Below, piece after piece: positions 48,955-55,982 of a stretch of DNA of 55,982 bases (position 1 is the stretch's first letter; every line of letters starts with the position of its first letter). A program made the translations under genes and the position numbers. Location of the stretch: contig NZ_FMWS01000032.1 of NCBI RefSeq assembly GCF_900103255.1, positions 1 to 55,982 of the forward strand, read 5' to 3'. Origin of the DNA: Gilliamella bombi. Lineage in GTDB: Bacteria; Pseudomonadota; Gammaproteobacteria; Enterobacterales; Orbaceae. The notes beneath the pieces are model-generated. The model did no database searches. It was not told the origin of the DNA and was given only the letters and a program-made list of their open reading frames with translations.

Positions 48955-49263
48955 ATGCTACATTCGACAGTTAATGTCAAAATTTATTGGCGATCCATAC
49001 AACAAGGTGGAAAAAAAACGCTTCCTATAAATACAAAATACTATCCGATCACTGAACCGCTTAAAGATAAGCAGGGTGATATGACAAGTTGGTCATTGGT
49101 AATAAATGTTAAAAATAATGAGGACATTAATACTCATGAAAGAATAGGTTTTGGTGAAGCCCATTTTTTAATGAAAAATGCGCCCAGTTACTTACTCAAT
49201 AAAGGGTTTAAAATAATTATTTATGAGGGACCTAAACAAGTGGCAACTGTTGAAGTACTTTAA
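48955..49263 (+). CDS. Small protein of unknown family in the immunity array
   Basis: A 102-residue beta-rich protein without signal peptide or membrane segment. VKIYWRSIQQGGKKTLPIN followed by TKYYPIT faintly recalls a translation-factor-like beta-barrel (GGR...P...Y-x-P), and it ends KGFKIIIYEGPKQVATVEVL. AGGA lies 8 nt before the ATG. I do not recognise the family; an immunity role is inferred only from position. Confidence 0.5.
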   Translation: MLHSTVNVKIYWRSIQQGGKKTLPINTKYYPITEPLKDKQGDMTSWSLVINVKNNEDINTHERIGFGEAHFLMKNAPSYLLNKGFKIIIYEGPKQVATVEVL

Positions 49264-49331
49264 TTACTGTCTTAAAATACAATTACAAGCTAAAAACATC
49301 TACCAACTAGAAAAATAAAGGTAAAATCACA

Positions 49332-49781
49332 TTGAATAAATGGGAGTTTAATCATCAACTCAATCAATTAATTGCTATATTGACTTCCAAAGGTTTTGTT
49401 ACCAAAGGCTGTAATGACCAACAATTGGCTCAACTTGAACACCAATATGGTCGGCTTCCTGTATATTATAAAATTTTTTTGTCAAAACTAGGCATTAATG
49501 CAGGTGATTTTAAACTTGGTACAGCTATATTATTTCATGAAATTGATGATATAAACCAAGGCTCTTTAGTTTTACTGGTCGAGAACAATATTTCTATTCC
49601 CACTAATTTCTTTGCTTTTTTATTACATCAAGGTTATTCAAGTCTATTCTTTATGGATAGACATGATGATCCTATGGTCTATTGTTATACAGAAGGTGAC
49701 GTAATAAAAAATTTAAATTGCAAATTTAGCCAATGTATATCGGCTGAAATAGCATTGTATAAAACGTATCAGACTGAGTAA
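49332..49781 (+). CDS. SUKH (SMI1/KNR4)-like putative immunity protein
   Basis: A 149-residue soluble protein with the SUKH-type opening DQQLAQLEHQYGRLPVYYKI and FLSKLGINAGDF, then FFAFLLHQGYSSLFFM and DDPMVYCYTEGD, as in a SUKH subgroup. The start is TTG with AAAGG about 10 nt upstream. It is a second SUKH-type gene in the array but is not a close copy of the first (47618), so the two probably have different partners. Confidence 0.6.
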   Translation: MNKWEFNHQLNQLIAILTSKGFVTKGCNDQQLAQLEHQYGRLPVYYKIFLSKLGINAGDFKLGTAILFHEIDDINQGSLVLLVENNISIPTNFFAFLLHQGYSSLFFMDRHDDPMVYCYTEGDVIKNLNCKFSQCISAEIALYKTYQTE

Positions 49782-49859
49782 ATGATTTGTTTTTATGCTT
49801 TAGTGCATGACAAACCTATTAGGCTCTAAAATCATATTGAATAAAAAGGTTATGGTTAT

Positions 49860-50165
49860 ATGAAATATACTAAAAATGAATATATTCGATTAGGGCGAAC
49901 ATTACAAACAACAATTATTGATGATCTTCCCAATAATGCTTCACAATTTACTACTATTGCTATAAATTTTAAAAATAAAAAGTATAGGGTTCTTTACGAA
50001 GTTATAAAACTAGTCGATGGTGTGGATTTTTTCGACGAACATGAAACGATTATTGATGAAATTCATGAATTCAATTTGTATCAACAAATGATAGATTATT
50101 TAGGCTCTATTGGTATTGATATAGATCAATTGGGGCCAGCAAAAGGATCAAAGATAATATTTTGA
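49860..50165 (+). CDS. Small acidic protein of unknown family in the immunity array
   Basis: 101 residues, soluble, acidic in the second half (VDGVDFFDEHETIIDEIHEF). AAAAAGG lies about 10 nt before the ATG. Acidic surfaces are common in immunity proteins that block nucleases, but nothing specific is recognised. Confidence 0.5.
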   Translation: MKYTKNEYIRLGRTLQTTIIDDLPNNASQFTTIAINFKNKKYRVLYEVIKLVDGVDFFDEHETIIDEIHEFNLYQQMIDYLGSIGIDIDQLGPAKGSKIIF

Positions 50166-50166
50166 T

Positions 50167-50379
50167 TTGGGAAAAGTGTTAAGGTTATTAAATTCATTTT
50201 TTATATCAAATCATTCATTTCACGAAATAATGCATCAATATCATACAATTACAAACCAAGATAATTATAGGATAATACAACTGAATTTTAGTGATCTTAT
50301 GCATCTGGATGTTCTGTTATTATATCCCCTAATTATGCGATCACTCACTAGTCACAATCAAACATGGAAAAAACAATGA
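50167..50379 (+). CDS. Short ORF of unknown function, possible gene remnant
   Basis: 70 residues from a TTG start (a GTG lies 9 bp on). Its stop overlaps the next start by ATGA (50376-50379), which argues for real translation, but there is no good ribosome binding site (AAAGGA lies 17 nt away) and the sequence resembles nothing I know. It may be the tail of a decayed gene. Confidence 0.3.
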   Translation: MGKVLRLLNSFFISNHSFHEIMHQYHTITNQDNYRIIQLNFSDLMHLDVLLLYPLIMRSLTSHNQTWKKQ

Positions 50380-50759
50380 AATATTACGCAAAGCTAGTTG
50401 CTATAGATCCATATATTGAGGAGCAGGCTACTTTTGATTTTGGTCAATATCAACTTTGCTGTTTTATCAATTCTTCCGCTTGTGCGCTAAATCAGGACAA
50501 TATTTATCTATTAGAACTTAATTTGTGTTTTATTGACAAGATAAAGCCTGAACTATCTGGAGATAAGCATTTTTCTATTATGCAACAAGCTGATACTTTT
50601 GTTCATCATATTAATGGTTATCTATTTGAAAATAGATTAATACTATCGAATCTTGTTTTTCAAGATGATTTATTTTATGATTTTGCTTACTTAAGTGGTG
50701 ATTTTATTAAGTTTAGTGTTGATAGGCTTTCTATTGATATTTTAAATAACATTTTTTAG
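50376..50759 (+). CDS. Protein of unknown family in the immunity array
   Basis: A 127-residue protein from ATG 50376, whose ATGA overlaps the preceding stop; an ATG 12 bp earlier is the alternative. It has a compact alpha/beta pattern (YYAKLVAIDPYIEEQATFDF, YLSGDFIKFSVDRLSIDIL), no membrane segment, and ends 7 bp before the next gene. Function unknown; array context suggests immunity. Confidence 0.5.
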   Translation: MKYYAKLVAIDPYIEEQATFDFGQYQLCCFINSSACALNQDNIYLLELNLCFIDKIKPELSGDKHFSIMQQADTFVHHINGYLFENRLILSNLVFQDDLFYDFAYLSGDFIKFSVDRLSIDILNNIF

Positions 50760-50766
50760 ATTAAGT

Positions 50767-51261
50767 ATGATAAAAATGATATCCAATGTTGTAGTAAAGC
50801 GATTACCTCTCAGGAAACCTGGCGAAATCTATTCACTTGTTGAAGTTGATGGTGTTTGCTGTAATGAAAAACTGAAAGGGGGCTATTTAGAAGCGGCTTT
50901 TAGTTATAATGATGATTATATCTTACTTTTTTTGTCACAAAATGGTGACGCTTGGGAAGAGATTTTATCTATTTATTTACTTGATTTAAAAAGGAATAAA
51001 TTTGTCGATCGAGCTAGAATTGGTGGTGGCTACTCTTCTTGGTTTGCTGGGAATGGTATTGATGATATTAAAATTTTATCCGATAATACGATAAGTTTTG
51101 AATTTATGTCGTTTAAGGATTCTGATGGTTGGTTACTCGAACTTTTTAACAAACCTATAAAAACCTTTCCGTTTGCACTTAGATATCTACCTTACATTTC
51201 CCGTCCAATTTCTTCCAAACGCTATTTTTTGATTAAAAAGAATAAAATATCACTTAACTAA
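50767..51261 (+). CDS. Protein of unknown family in the immunity array
   Basis: A 164-residue soluble protein, beta-rich with WD-like hydrophobic strands (YILLFLSQNGDAWEEILSIY, DIKILSDNTISFEFMSFKD). A basic C-terminus (SSKRYFLIKKNKI) follows. It starts 7 bp after the preceding gene with no obvious ribosome binding site, suggesting coupling. Not recognised. The following 51262-51433 shows no gene. Confidence 0.5.
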   Translation: MIKMISNVVVKRLPLRKPGEIYSLVEVDGVCCNEKLKGGYLEAAFSYNDDYILLFLSQNGDAWEEILSIYLLDLKRNKFVDRARIGGGYSSWFAGNGIDDIKILSDNTISFEFMSFKDSDGWLLELFNKPIKTFPFALRYLPYISRPISSKRYFLIKKNKISLN

Positions 51262-51433
51262 AATCTTTGTATTGAAATACTAGATAGTTGTTAAGATGAA
51301 AAATTGTTTATAATAAATTATCTATATATTTTTTGAATATTGGTAATCAATATAGCGATGATCGTTGTTGCGAGTTAGGATTTATCTTTAAATAACAATT
51401 ATATTTACCTTACAATATTACTAAAGAGGCGAA

Positions 51434-51763
51434 ATGGTAGCTAAAATCATTCTGCAAGATACGTTCAATGAGCAAGATTTTCTACGGTTTGCCGAAAATT
51501 GGCAGCAAAATGCATCGATCATCATTGAATCAATATTACAACACAACGATGCAAAAAATCGTATTTTTAACTTTGTCTTAAATCATATTCCAGATTCATT
51601 TGCCGAAGCAGTGATTGATATTTTTCTGGAAGATAGTGATTTTATTATTAGTGATGAGGATCTGCTAAAATGTGTAAGGCAAGGCTCCATCGGTTTAAAA
51701 CAGAGCATACGTTATCGAAAAAAGACACCTCAATATATTCTTAATTTATGTAACCAAGAATAA
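51434..51763 (+). CDS. Small helical protein of unknown family in the immunity array
   Basis: 109 residues, predicted mostly helical (NEQDFLRFAENWQQNASIII, SFAEAVIDIFLEDSDF). AGAGG lies 5 nt before the ATG, one of the better ribosome binding sites here. No membrane segment. Function unknown. Confidence 0.5.
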   Translation: MVAKIILQDTFNEQDFLRFAENWQQNASIIIESILQHNDAKNRIFNFVLNHIPDSFAEAVIDIFLEDSDFIISDEDLLKCVRQGSIGLKQSIRYRKKTPQYILNLCNQE

Positions 51764-51796
51764 TCAACGCATTACCAATATCAAGGAATATAAAAG

Positions 51797-52075
51797 ATGC
51801 TAGATTTTTCCTACTTATCAGATCAAAAAGACAGTAAGCCATCTCTTGTTTTAAGTGATAAAAAAGTGCAATTACTTGAGCAAGCTTTTATCGATTTAAA
51901 GCGGAAAACAGGCATCATGATTGATGTCTATGGGCGAAACAGAATCTATCCCGATCATCAAAAAATATTAATCAACTTGTTACAAAAACATAACGACAGC
52001 GAAATCCAAAAACTAATTATGCTACTTAAGCAAGCTGTGAGTGAAGACGAAGTGATTATTGCCGATGGTGATTAA
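51797..52075 (+). CDS. Small helical protein of unknown family in the immunity array
   Basis: 92 residues, soluble and helical, with LLEQAFIDLKRKTGIMIDVYGRNRI reading as helix-turn and acidic C-terminus (SEDEVIIADGD). AAGGA lies 10 nt before the ATG. Not recognised; no DNA-binding motif that I would defend. Confidence 0.5.
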   Translation: MLDFSYLSDQKDSKPSLVLSDKKVQLLEQAFIDLKRKTGIMIDVYGRNRIYPDHQKILINLLQKHNDSEIQKLIMLLKQAVSEDEVIIADGD

Positions 52076-52176
52076 ATGAATACATTGCTTATTGAAATAT
52101 ACTGACAATCATTTAATATGCCATTATACTGATGTCTGAATATTGAAAGTATCTTAACCTTTTAATTTTTTTGAAA

Positions 52177-52509
52177 ATGATGAATTTTATTACTATACGA
52201 GATATGCTTTCTAACATAGAAGACATGCCATACAGTTTTTTTTATCTTCCCGCTGATCACTCATCTTGGACACTTGATACCCAAGGAGTTTTTAGTCTTG
52301 AGGATGAAGATATTTTAGATGATGATGATTCAAACCTGCCTAAACAAGCTATAGAAGAAGGTTGGATACCAACGCTAGAAAAAGCCGAAATTGAAGATAT
52401 TATTAGCGTAGCTAACAATGAATTAGATAATCCAACATTAGAGGATTTATTTAGCTCTTTTGTCTTTTATTTTAAAAACGATGCTTTTTTACAGTATGAT
52501 GATTTATAA
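52177..52509 (+). CDS. DUF7716-like acidic protein, putative immunity protein
   Basis: About 110 residues from ATG 52177 (another ATG at 52180; an in-frame TTG at 52171). It is strongly acidic (SLEDEDILDDDDSN), with IEDIISVANNELDNPTLEDL and a C-terminal FSSFVFYFKNDAFLQY. The pattern resembles the DUF7716 family as I remember it (ending in YY-x-NDAF). No clear ribosome binding site. Its end overlaps the next gene by 14 bp. Confidence 0.5.
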   Translation: MMNFITIRDMLSNIEDMPYSFFYLPADHSSWTLDTQGVFSLEDEDILDDDDSNLPKQAIEEGWIPTLEKAEIEDIISVANNELDNPTLEDLFSSFVFYFKNDAFLQYDDL

Positions 52510-52888
52510 CAATAAAAAAACAGTTGACTTGATATCAAACTTATCTGATAAACTCAATCAATTAGGTATTTTATTACAATCGAATATTGCTAGGCAGTTT
52601 AAATTAACTGATATGGCTAGTTATGTACATGTTAATATCTTGAAACAACAAATTTATCTGCGTTTCAAATTATCAATTAACAGTATGGAACTATTTGATA
52701 ATGATATTGTTAATATTTGCATCACAAACGATATGATACATATAACTTGCCTTGTCTATTCAAATTATGGTGTGGATAAAGTAATGGAATATCAAGATAA
52801 TCTTAATAATTTTGAATTATCTATTTTCGACAACATTTCTCTTAAACTACTGTCATGTTTTAAATCACATATTAATTTTATAGCATAA
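52496..52888 (+). CDS. Protein of unknown family in the immunity array
   Basis: About 130 residues from ATG 52496 (or 52499), overlapping the previous stop, so probably translationally coupled. Soluble, with strands VHVNILKQQIYLRFKLSI and IVNICITNDMIHITCLVYS. Not recognised. Confidence 0.45.
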   Translation: MMIYNNKKTVDLISNLSDKLNQLGILLQSNIARQFKLTDMASYVHVNILKQQIYLRFKLSINSMELFDNDIVNICITNDMIHITCLVYSNYGVDKVMEYQDNLNNFELSIFDNISLKLLSCFKSHINFIA

Positions 52889-52929
52889 TACCATGTTGCA
52901 ACCAGAATTGATTAAATAGGATAGCAAAA

Positions 52930-53199
52930 ATGAAAGAAATATGGGTATTTAATGGTGAAGGAGCAAACTTTCCTGCTGGTATATTCACCTCGTTAACTGA
53001 AGCTAAAACTTGGATTGAAAAACATCAATTATCTGGTGTATTAACCCGTTATCCTGTGAATACTGGGGTGTATGATTGGGCCATTGCTAATGATTTGTTT
53101 ACTGCCAAACAAACGTGGCATACAAAACCTGCCTTTATTGAATCTTTTACCTGTGCCTCAATGGAACACTACCATTTTGAAGCAGGACAACAGCAATAG
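52930..53199 (+). CDS. DUF7710-like small protein, putative immunity protein
   Basis: An 89-residue protein: EIWVFNGEGANFPAGIFTSL, AKTWIEKHQLSGVLTRYPV, TGVYDWAIANDLF. This pattern (FNG...FP-x-GVF, W-I, LSGVLT-x-YP, GVYDWA) is one I associate with the DUF7710 family, seen in polymorphic-toxin neighbourhoods. AGGAT lies 8 nt before the ATG. The molecular target is unknown. Confidence 0.6.
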   Translation: MKEIWVFNGEGANFPAGIFTSLTEAKTWIEKHQLSGVLTRYPVNTGVYDWAIANDLFTAKQTWHTKPAFIESFTCASMEHYHFEAGQQQ

Positions 53200-53296
53200 C
53201 ACTAAAACATTACTAATCATTAAAACTATTCTGTATAGAAAAAAGCCAAGTTATGTACACAACAATCCATTAACGCATTGACAAAAAAGGAAATAA

Positions 53297-54424
53297 GTGG
53301 TGGAAGAATTTTTCATATTACTTAAAAAAAAGGGAATAAATTATTTTATTAAAAACAATAAAATAACCATTAATGGTAATGTGGACTTATATCATACAAA
53401 TATTAAGACACTTCCTAATAATTTATCAATTAGTGGGCATCTAAATTTAGCTCATTCACATATAGAAGAATTACCTCAAAATTTAACGATTGGTGGCAAT
53501 CTAAATTTAAATTATACCCATATCCAGACATTGCCTGATAATCTATCAGTTGGTGGTAATTTATATTTAGCTTACAGCGATATTAAAACATTACCTAACA
53601 CTTTTTTTTGTGGAGGAAATTTAGATTTAGACTCATCAAAAATAGAATCGTTACCTGATAACTTAACCGTACTTGGTAACTTAATTTTGCAATATACTAA
53701 GATAAAAGCATTACCTGAACATATCACAGTTAAGGGAAATTTAAATTTATACGATACTCAAATTGAAGTATTACCAACATATTTATCAATTGGTGGGGGA
53801 TTAGATTTAAGCTATACAAATATCACAAGTTTACCAGAAAAGTTCTCTATTAATGGTAATTTAGCATTAAGTGGCACTAAATTAACAAACCTGCCTGAAG
53901 GCCTTTCTGTTTCTGGAAGTTTAGAACTTGAATATACTGAGATTCAAACATTGCCACGTAATCTTACTATAGGTGGTAATTTAGATTTATTTCACACGCA
54001 AATCAATAAATTATCAGAAAATTTATCAGTTGGAGGTTATCTAAGTTTACAAAATCAAAAAATTAACACCTTGCCCGAAAATTTATCCGTAAACGGAACT
54101 TTATACATTGATGAGACAGAGATTAAACGATTACCAGAAAGTTTACAGGTAAATCATGTACTGATTTTAGATATCGAAAAAATCGAAAATATTGTTTATT
54201 ATAAAAATCTTGAAGGGTTTGCTTCAACAATTTTCGCTTGTTGGATCAATAATGAATTTACTATTGTTGCCGCTCGTTTTTTAGGTGCACTTAAAACATT
54301 TGAAGAATATGTTGATAAAAATGAATCCTATGAAAATGCAATCAATTACAAAATCGCAGCTAGAGAATGTGTAGAAAAATTAGCTAAAAAACTGAATAAA
54401 CCTTTTTTATCTAACAGCCTCTAA
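53297..54424 (+). CDS. Leucine-rich-repeat protein with exact 20-residue repeats
   Basis: A 375-residue protein with one partial and 13 successive repeats of exactly 20 residues (about residues 20-300), consensus LP-x-NLSVGGNL-x-L-x-YT-x-I-x-x. This resembles the short bacterial LRR class of IpaH/YopM effectors but has more Gly and Asn. A non-repeat C-terminal domain (about 300-375) contains FTIVAARFLGALKTFEEYV and ends ARECVEKLAKKLNKPF. There is no signal peptide, no IpaH-type E3 ligase domain and no CxD motif. The GTG start has AAAAGGA 5 nt upstream. It may be an immunity or interaction protein; function unknown. Confidence 0.7.
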   Translation: MVEEFFILLKKKGINYFIKNNKITINGNVDLYHTNIKTLPNNLSISGHLNLAHSHIEELPQNLTIGGNLNLNYTHIQTLPDNLSVGGNLYLAYSDIKTLPNTFFCGGNLDLDSSKIESLPDNLTVLGNLILQYTKIKALPEHITVKGNLNLYDTQIEVLPTYLSIGGGLDLSYTNITSLPEKFSINGNLALSGTKLTNLPEGLSVSGSLELEYTEIQTLPRNLTIGGNLDLFHTQINKLSENLSVGGYLSLQNQKINTLPENLSVNGTLYIDETEIKRLPESLQVNHVLILDIEKIENIVYYKNLEGFASTIFACWINNEFTIVAARFLGALKTFEEYVDKNESYENAINYKIAARECVEKLAKKLNKPFLSNSL

Positions 54425-54526
54425 TCTGTCTGATAATTATGGTAAAAACAAAGATATTAATCCAGTAATCTTGTAAATATGTAAGATAATATCTTACTAT
54501 TCATTACCTAATAGGTATTTAAATTT

Positions 54527-54826
54527 ATGGCGCTAGATTTTATTATCAACTTTGACAATCAGCAATCAGAAATATTTACCATGAGCGAAGATCTTCATGG
54601 AAAAATATTTAGTACATCAACCTGCTGGAAAAGTCTTAAACAATTAAAAAGAATTCGTGACTATTACACCGTTAATGTTGTGTTTAATGCTAGCAATTTG
54701 GCAATATTGATAACTGATTTAACGCAAATTATGTCACAAATTGAAAATTTTACTCCTGAACTGCAACGGATCATCATCACGCTCAAACAAAAAAATATTA
54801 AACAATTACGTGTTACTGGTGATTAA
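54527..54826 (+). CDS. Small protein of unknown family in the immunity array
   Basis: 99 residues: MALDFIINFDNQQSEIFTMS, then a helical stretch (CWKSLKQLKRIRDYY) and an amphipathic second half (LITDLTQIMSQIENFTPELQ). Soluble. An AGG lies 12 nt before the ATG. Not recognised. Confidence 0.5.
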   Translation: MALDFIINFDNQQSEIFTMSEDLHGKIFSTSTCWKSLKQLKRIRDYYTVNVVFNASNLAILITDLTQIMSQIENFTPELQRIIITLKQKNIKQLRVTGD

Positions 54827-54912
54827 CTATTTAGTTATTGAATAATGGATATCAAATACTTAGCCATACGTTTTAGTAATAAAACTTATTATGATAGGGA
54901 TAACACCACTCA

Positions 54913-55233
54913 ATGTCAGCCGAGTTTAGATTAGTGTTTATAAATCACACATGGTATCAGCAAAATGCCTGTGATATCGCCAATGAAATTTTATCATTAC
55001 CCACTTATATTGCTAAAAATAGCGCATACTGTTTATCAGGCTCACCATATTGGGATAATAGTAAGAGTAGATTGTTCGATGTCAGACTATTTTTGGAAGA
55101 TACTCAAATTTTTATTGAAATAAGTGCTCATCCGCCTAGGATCGAAAAAGATTTAGCGCAGTTATTTACATGGATAAGAAGTCAGACTGAGATTAAAATA
55201 TTAGACGACGATGGGCAAATATCAAGATGGTAA
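54913..55233 (+). CDS. Small protein of unknown family in the immunity array
   Basis: 106 residues, alpha/beta, with FINHTWYQQNACDIANEILS, FDVRLFLEDTQIFIEISAHP and IEKDLAQLFTWIRSQTEIK. Soluble. It ends 3 bp before the next gene, suggesting an operon pair with it. Not recognised. Confidence 0.5.
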   Translation: MSAEFRLVFINHTWYQQNACDIANEILSLPTYIAKNSAYCLSGSPYWDNSKSRLFDVRLFLEDTQIFIEISAHPPRIEKDLAQLFTWIRSQTEIKILDDDGQISRW

Positions 55234-55236
55234 GTC

Positions 55237-55785
55237 ATGATCGCATTGAATGCTAACATTATTAGCTATAAATCAATAGGAAACATTCAAATTGGTGATA
55301 ACATTCTCACTTATTTGGATGAAATGTACCAACGTTTTGATGTTAAATGTCAAGAATGTGAATTGTATTCTCCACCTGGTGAGCAAAATAGATGGTGCTT
55401 CTATTCGTTAAACGATGGCACATTGACAATCACTACCACTTTTGACGGAGACATTATTGGAATAGGATGTAACCAAAATTACCAAGGCAAATATATAAAT
55501 AAATATCAAAACGAGTTATATGCTGGCATTACCATGGAAGAGTTGTGCTATCTAACTAAGTTTCGAGCTATCTTACTTGGCATGCTGATTGTTGATGATG
55601 ATTATGGTCTATCTTTCACACTACCTTCACCTTACGATGAAATCGCTGATAATATAAAAGACATCCCCTATGATTTAAAACTTAATGAACTTTATGTCAC
55701 GGATTATTCTCAATGGAAGCCCAAAGCATATAAAAAGAAAACGCCGAAAAAACGCCGTATACCTAAACCTTATTCTTATTTTTAG
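55237..55785 (+). CDS. Protein of unknown family with basic C-terminal tail
   Basis: A 182-residue protein. The main body (SIGNIQIGDNILTYLDEMYQ, DGTLTITTTFDGDIIGIGCN) looks like a compact beta-rich domain; the tail KPKAYKKKTPKKRRIPKPY is strongly basic and Pro-rich, unusual beside the acidic array proteins. Starts 3 bp after the preceding gene. Not recognised. Confidence 0.5.
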   Translation: MIALNANIISYKSIGNIQIGDNILTYLDEMYQRFDVKCQECELYSPPGEQNRWCFYSLNDGTLTITTTFDGDIIGIGCNQNYQGKYINKYQNELYAGITMEELCYLTKFRAILLGMLIVDDDYGLSFTLPSPYDEIADNIKDIPYDLKLNELYVTDYSQWKPKAYKKKTPKKRRIPKPYSYF

Positions 55786-55803
55786 TGTTAATTTAAAATA
55801 TAA

Positions 55804-55962
55804 GCTATAAACGCCCTCTTCCTAAATTTTGTGTATTTTAAAGTTAAAGGTGACGGATGCTCGGTCAATTATTCATTTAATGCTGGATCGGCTACACTAA
55901 TTCATACAACTTTTTTAAGGGGTAAGGTAAACTTATCACAACTAAAAAAGGAACAAATATGA
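55804..55962 (+). pseudogene. Coding-like fragment, possible displaced toxin C-terminus
   Basis: A frame open from 55804 to a TGA at 55960-55962 reads FKVKGDGCSVNYSFNAGSA and TLIHTTFLRGKVNLSQLKKE. It has no start with a ribosome binding site (only a GTG at 55831) but looks like real protein sequence. Its TGA overlaps the ATG of the next gene (ATGA), the usual toxin-immunity junction. I infer an orphan toxin tip; family not recognised. Confidence 0.4.
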
Positions 55963-55982
55963 ATAAGATTAAACGCAAAAGA
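55959..55982 (+). CDS. Start of a gene running off the window (putative immunity gene)
   Basis: ATG with AAAGGA 6 nt upstream opens a frame encoding MNKIKRKR before the window ends. It overlaps the stop of the fragment at 55804-55962. Too short to identify. Confidence 0.45.

Noticed and set aside
53072-53281. Open frame overlapping the end of the DUF7710-like gene
   Set aside because: It is out of frame with a better-supported gene, and has no ribosome binding site or recognisable sequence.
53350-54200. Regular 60-bp periodicity that could be taken for a CRISPR array or tandem satellite
   Set aside because: The periodicity is codon-based and encodes 20-residue leucine-rich repeats in one open frame; there are no identical repeats with unique spacers.

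Overview
The window is AT-rich chromosomal DNA from a gammaproteobacterium. Housekeeping proteins align closely, by recollection, with Escherichia coli versions, and many neighbourhoods keep enteric order: orn divergent from rsgA, ftsY-ftsE-ftsX then rpoH, yihD and dsbA near mobA/mobB, serB-radA, and ydiB-aroD. Low GC, heavy gene loss and a decaying citrate synthase suggest a host-associated lineage such as the Orbaceae (Gilliamella/Frischella-like). That assignment is inference.

Layout: 1-297 holds two broken IS3-type transposase fragments in opposite orientations. 298-4929 carries hemH-waaA-orn (minus), rsgA (plus) and an HdeD-like membrane protein. 5125-7590 carries a DauA-like SulP transporter and a NADAR protein. 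7827-11814 is an ABC importer with one ATPase, one permease and two paralogous binding proteins. 12015-18891 is a formate dehydrogenase locus (fdoG-fdoH-fdoI-fdhE) with a divergent TorD-like chaperone; FdoG has Cys where E. coli has selenocysteine. 19040-23672 is ubiA, rpoH and ftsXEY. 24226-28489 is macAB, dsbA (active site CPSC) and yihD. 28634-32410 is mobA and mobB, which make the cofactor FdoG needs, separated by a secreted adhesin-like gene flanked by long direct repeats. 32461-47548 is mtgA, cobB, a citrate synthase fossil, murJ, ppnN, radA, serB, rsmB, a Na+/H+ antiporter-family gene, ydiB, aroD and plsB.

From 47618 to the right edge every gene is on the plus strand, small, and unrelated to metabolism: two SUKH (SMI1/KNR4)-type proteins, a CPCC cysteine-rich protein, a 20-residue leucine-rich-repeat protein, and about a dozen unrecognised small proteins. 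This looks like a poly-immunity array, the kind that accumulates beside CDI, Rhs or other polymorphic toxins. A coding-like fragment without a start (55804-55962) overlaps the next start codon by ATGA. This is the layout of a displaced toxin tip with its immunity gene, and it suggests toxin sequence continues to the right. This array is the best candidate for an undescribed system here.

Noncoding structure: one repeat family of about 40 bp occurs at least four times (265, 17991, 35927, 40139), a second of about 65 bp occurs twice (18138, 24044), and a direct repeat of about 235 bp flanks the adhesin gene. Several convergent or operon-internal hairpins look like terminators or attenuators. I saw no tRNA, rRNA or CRISPR array.
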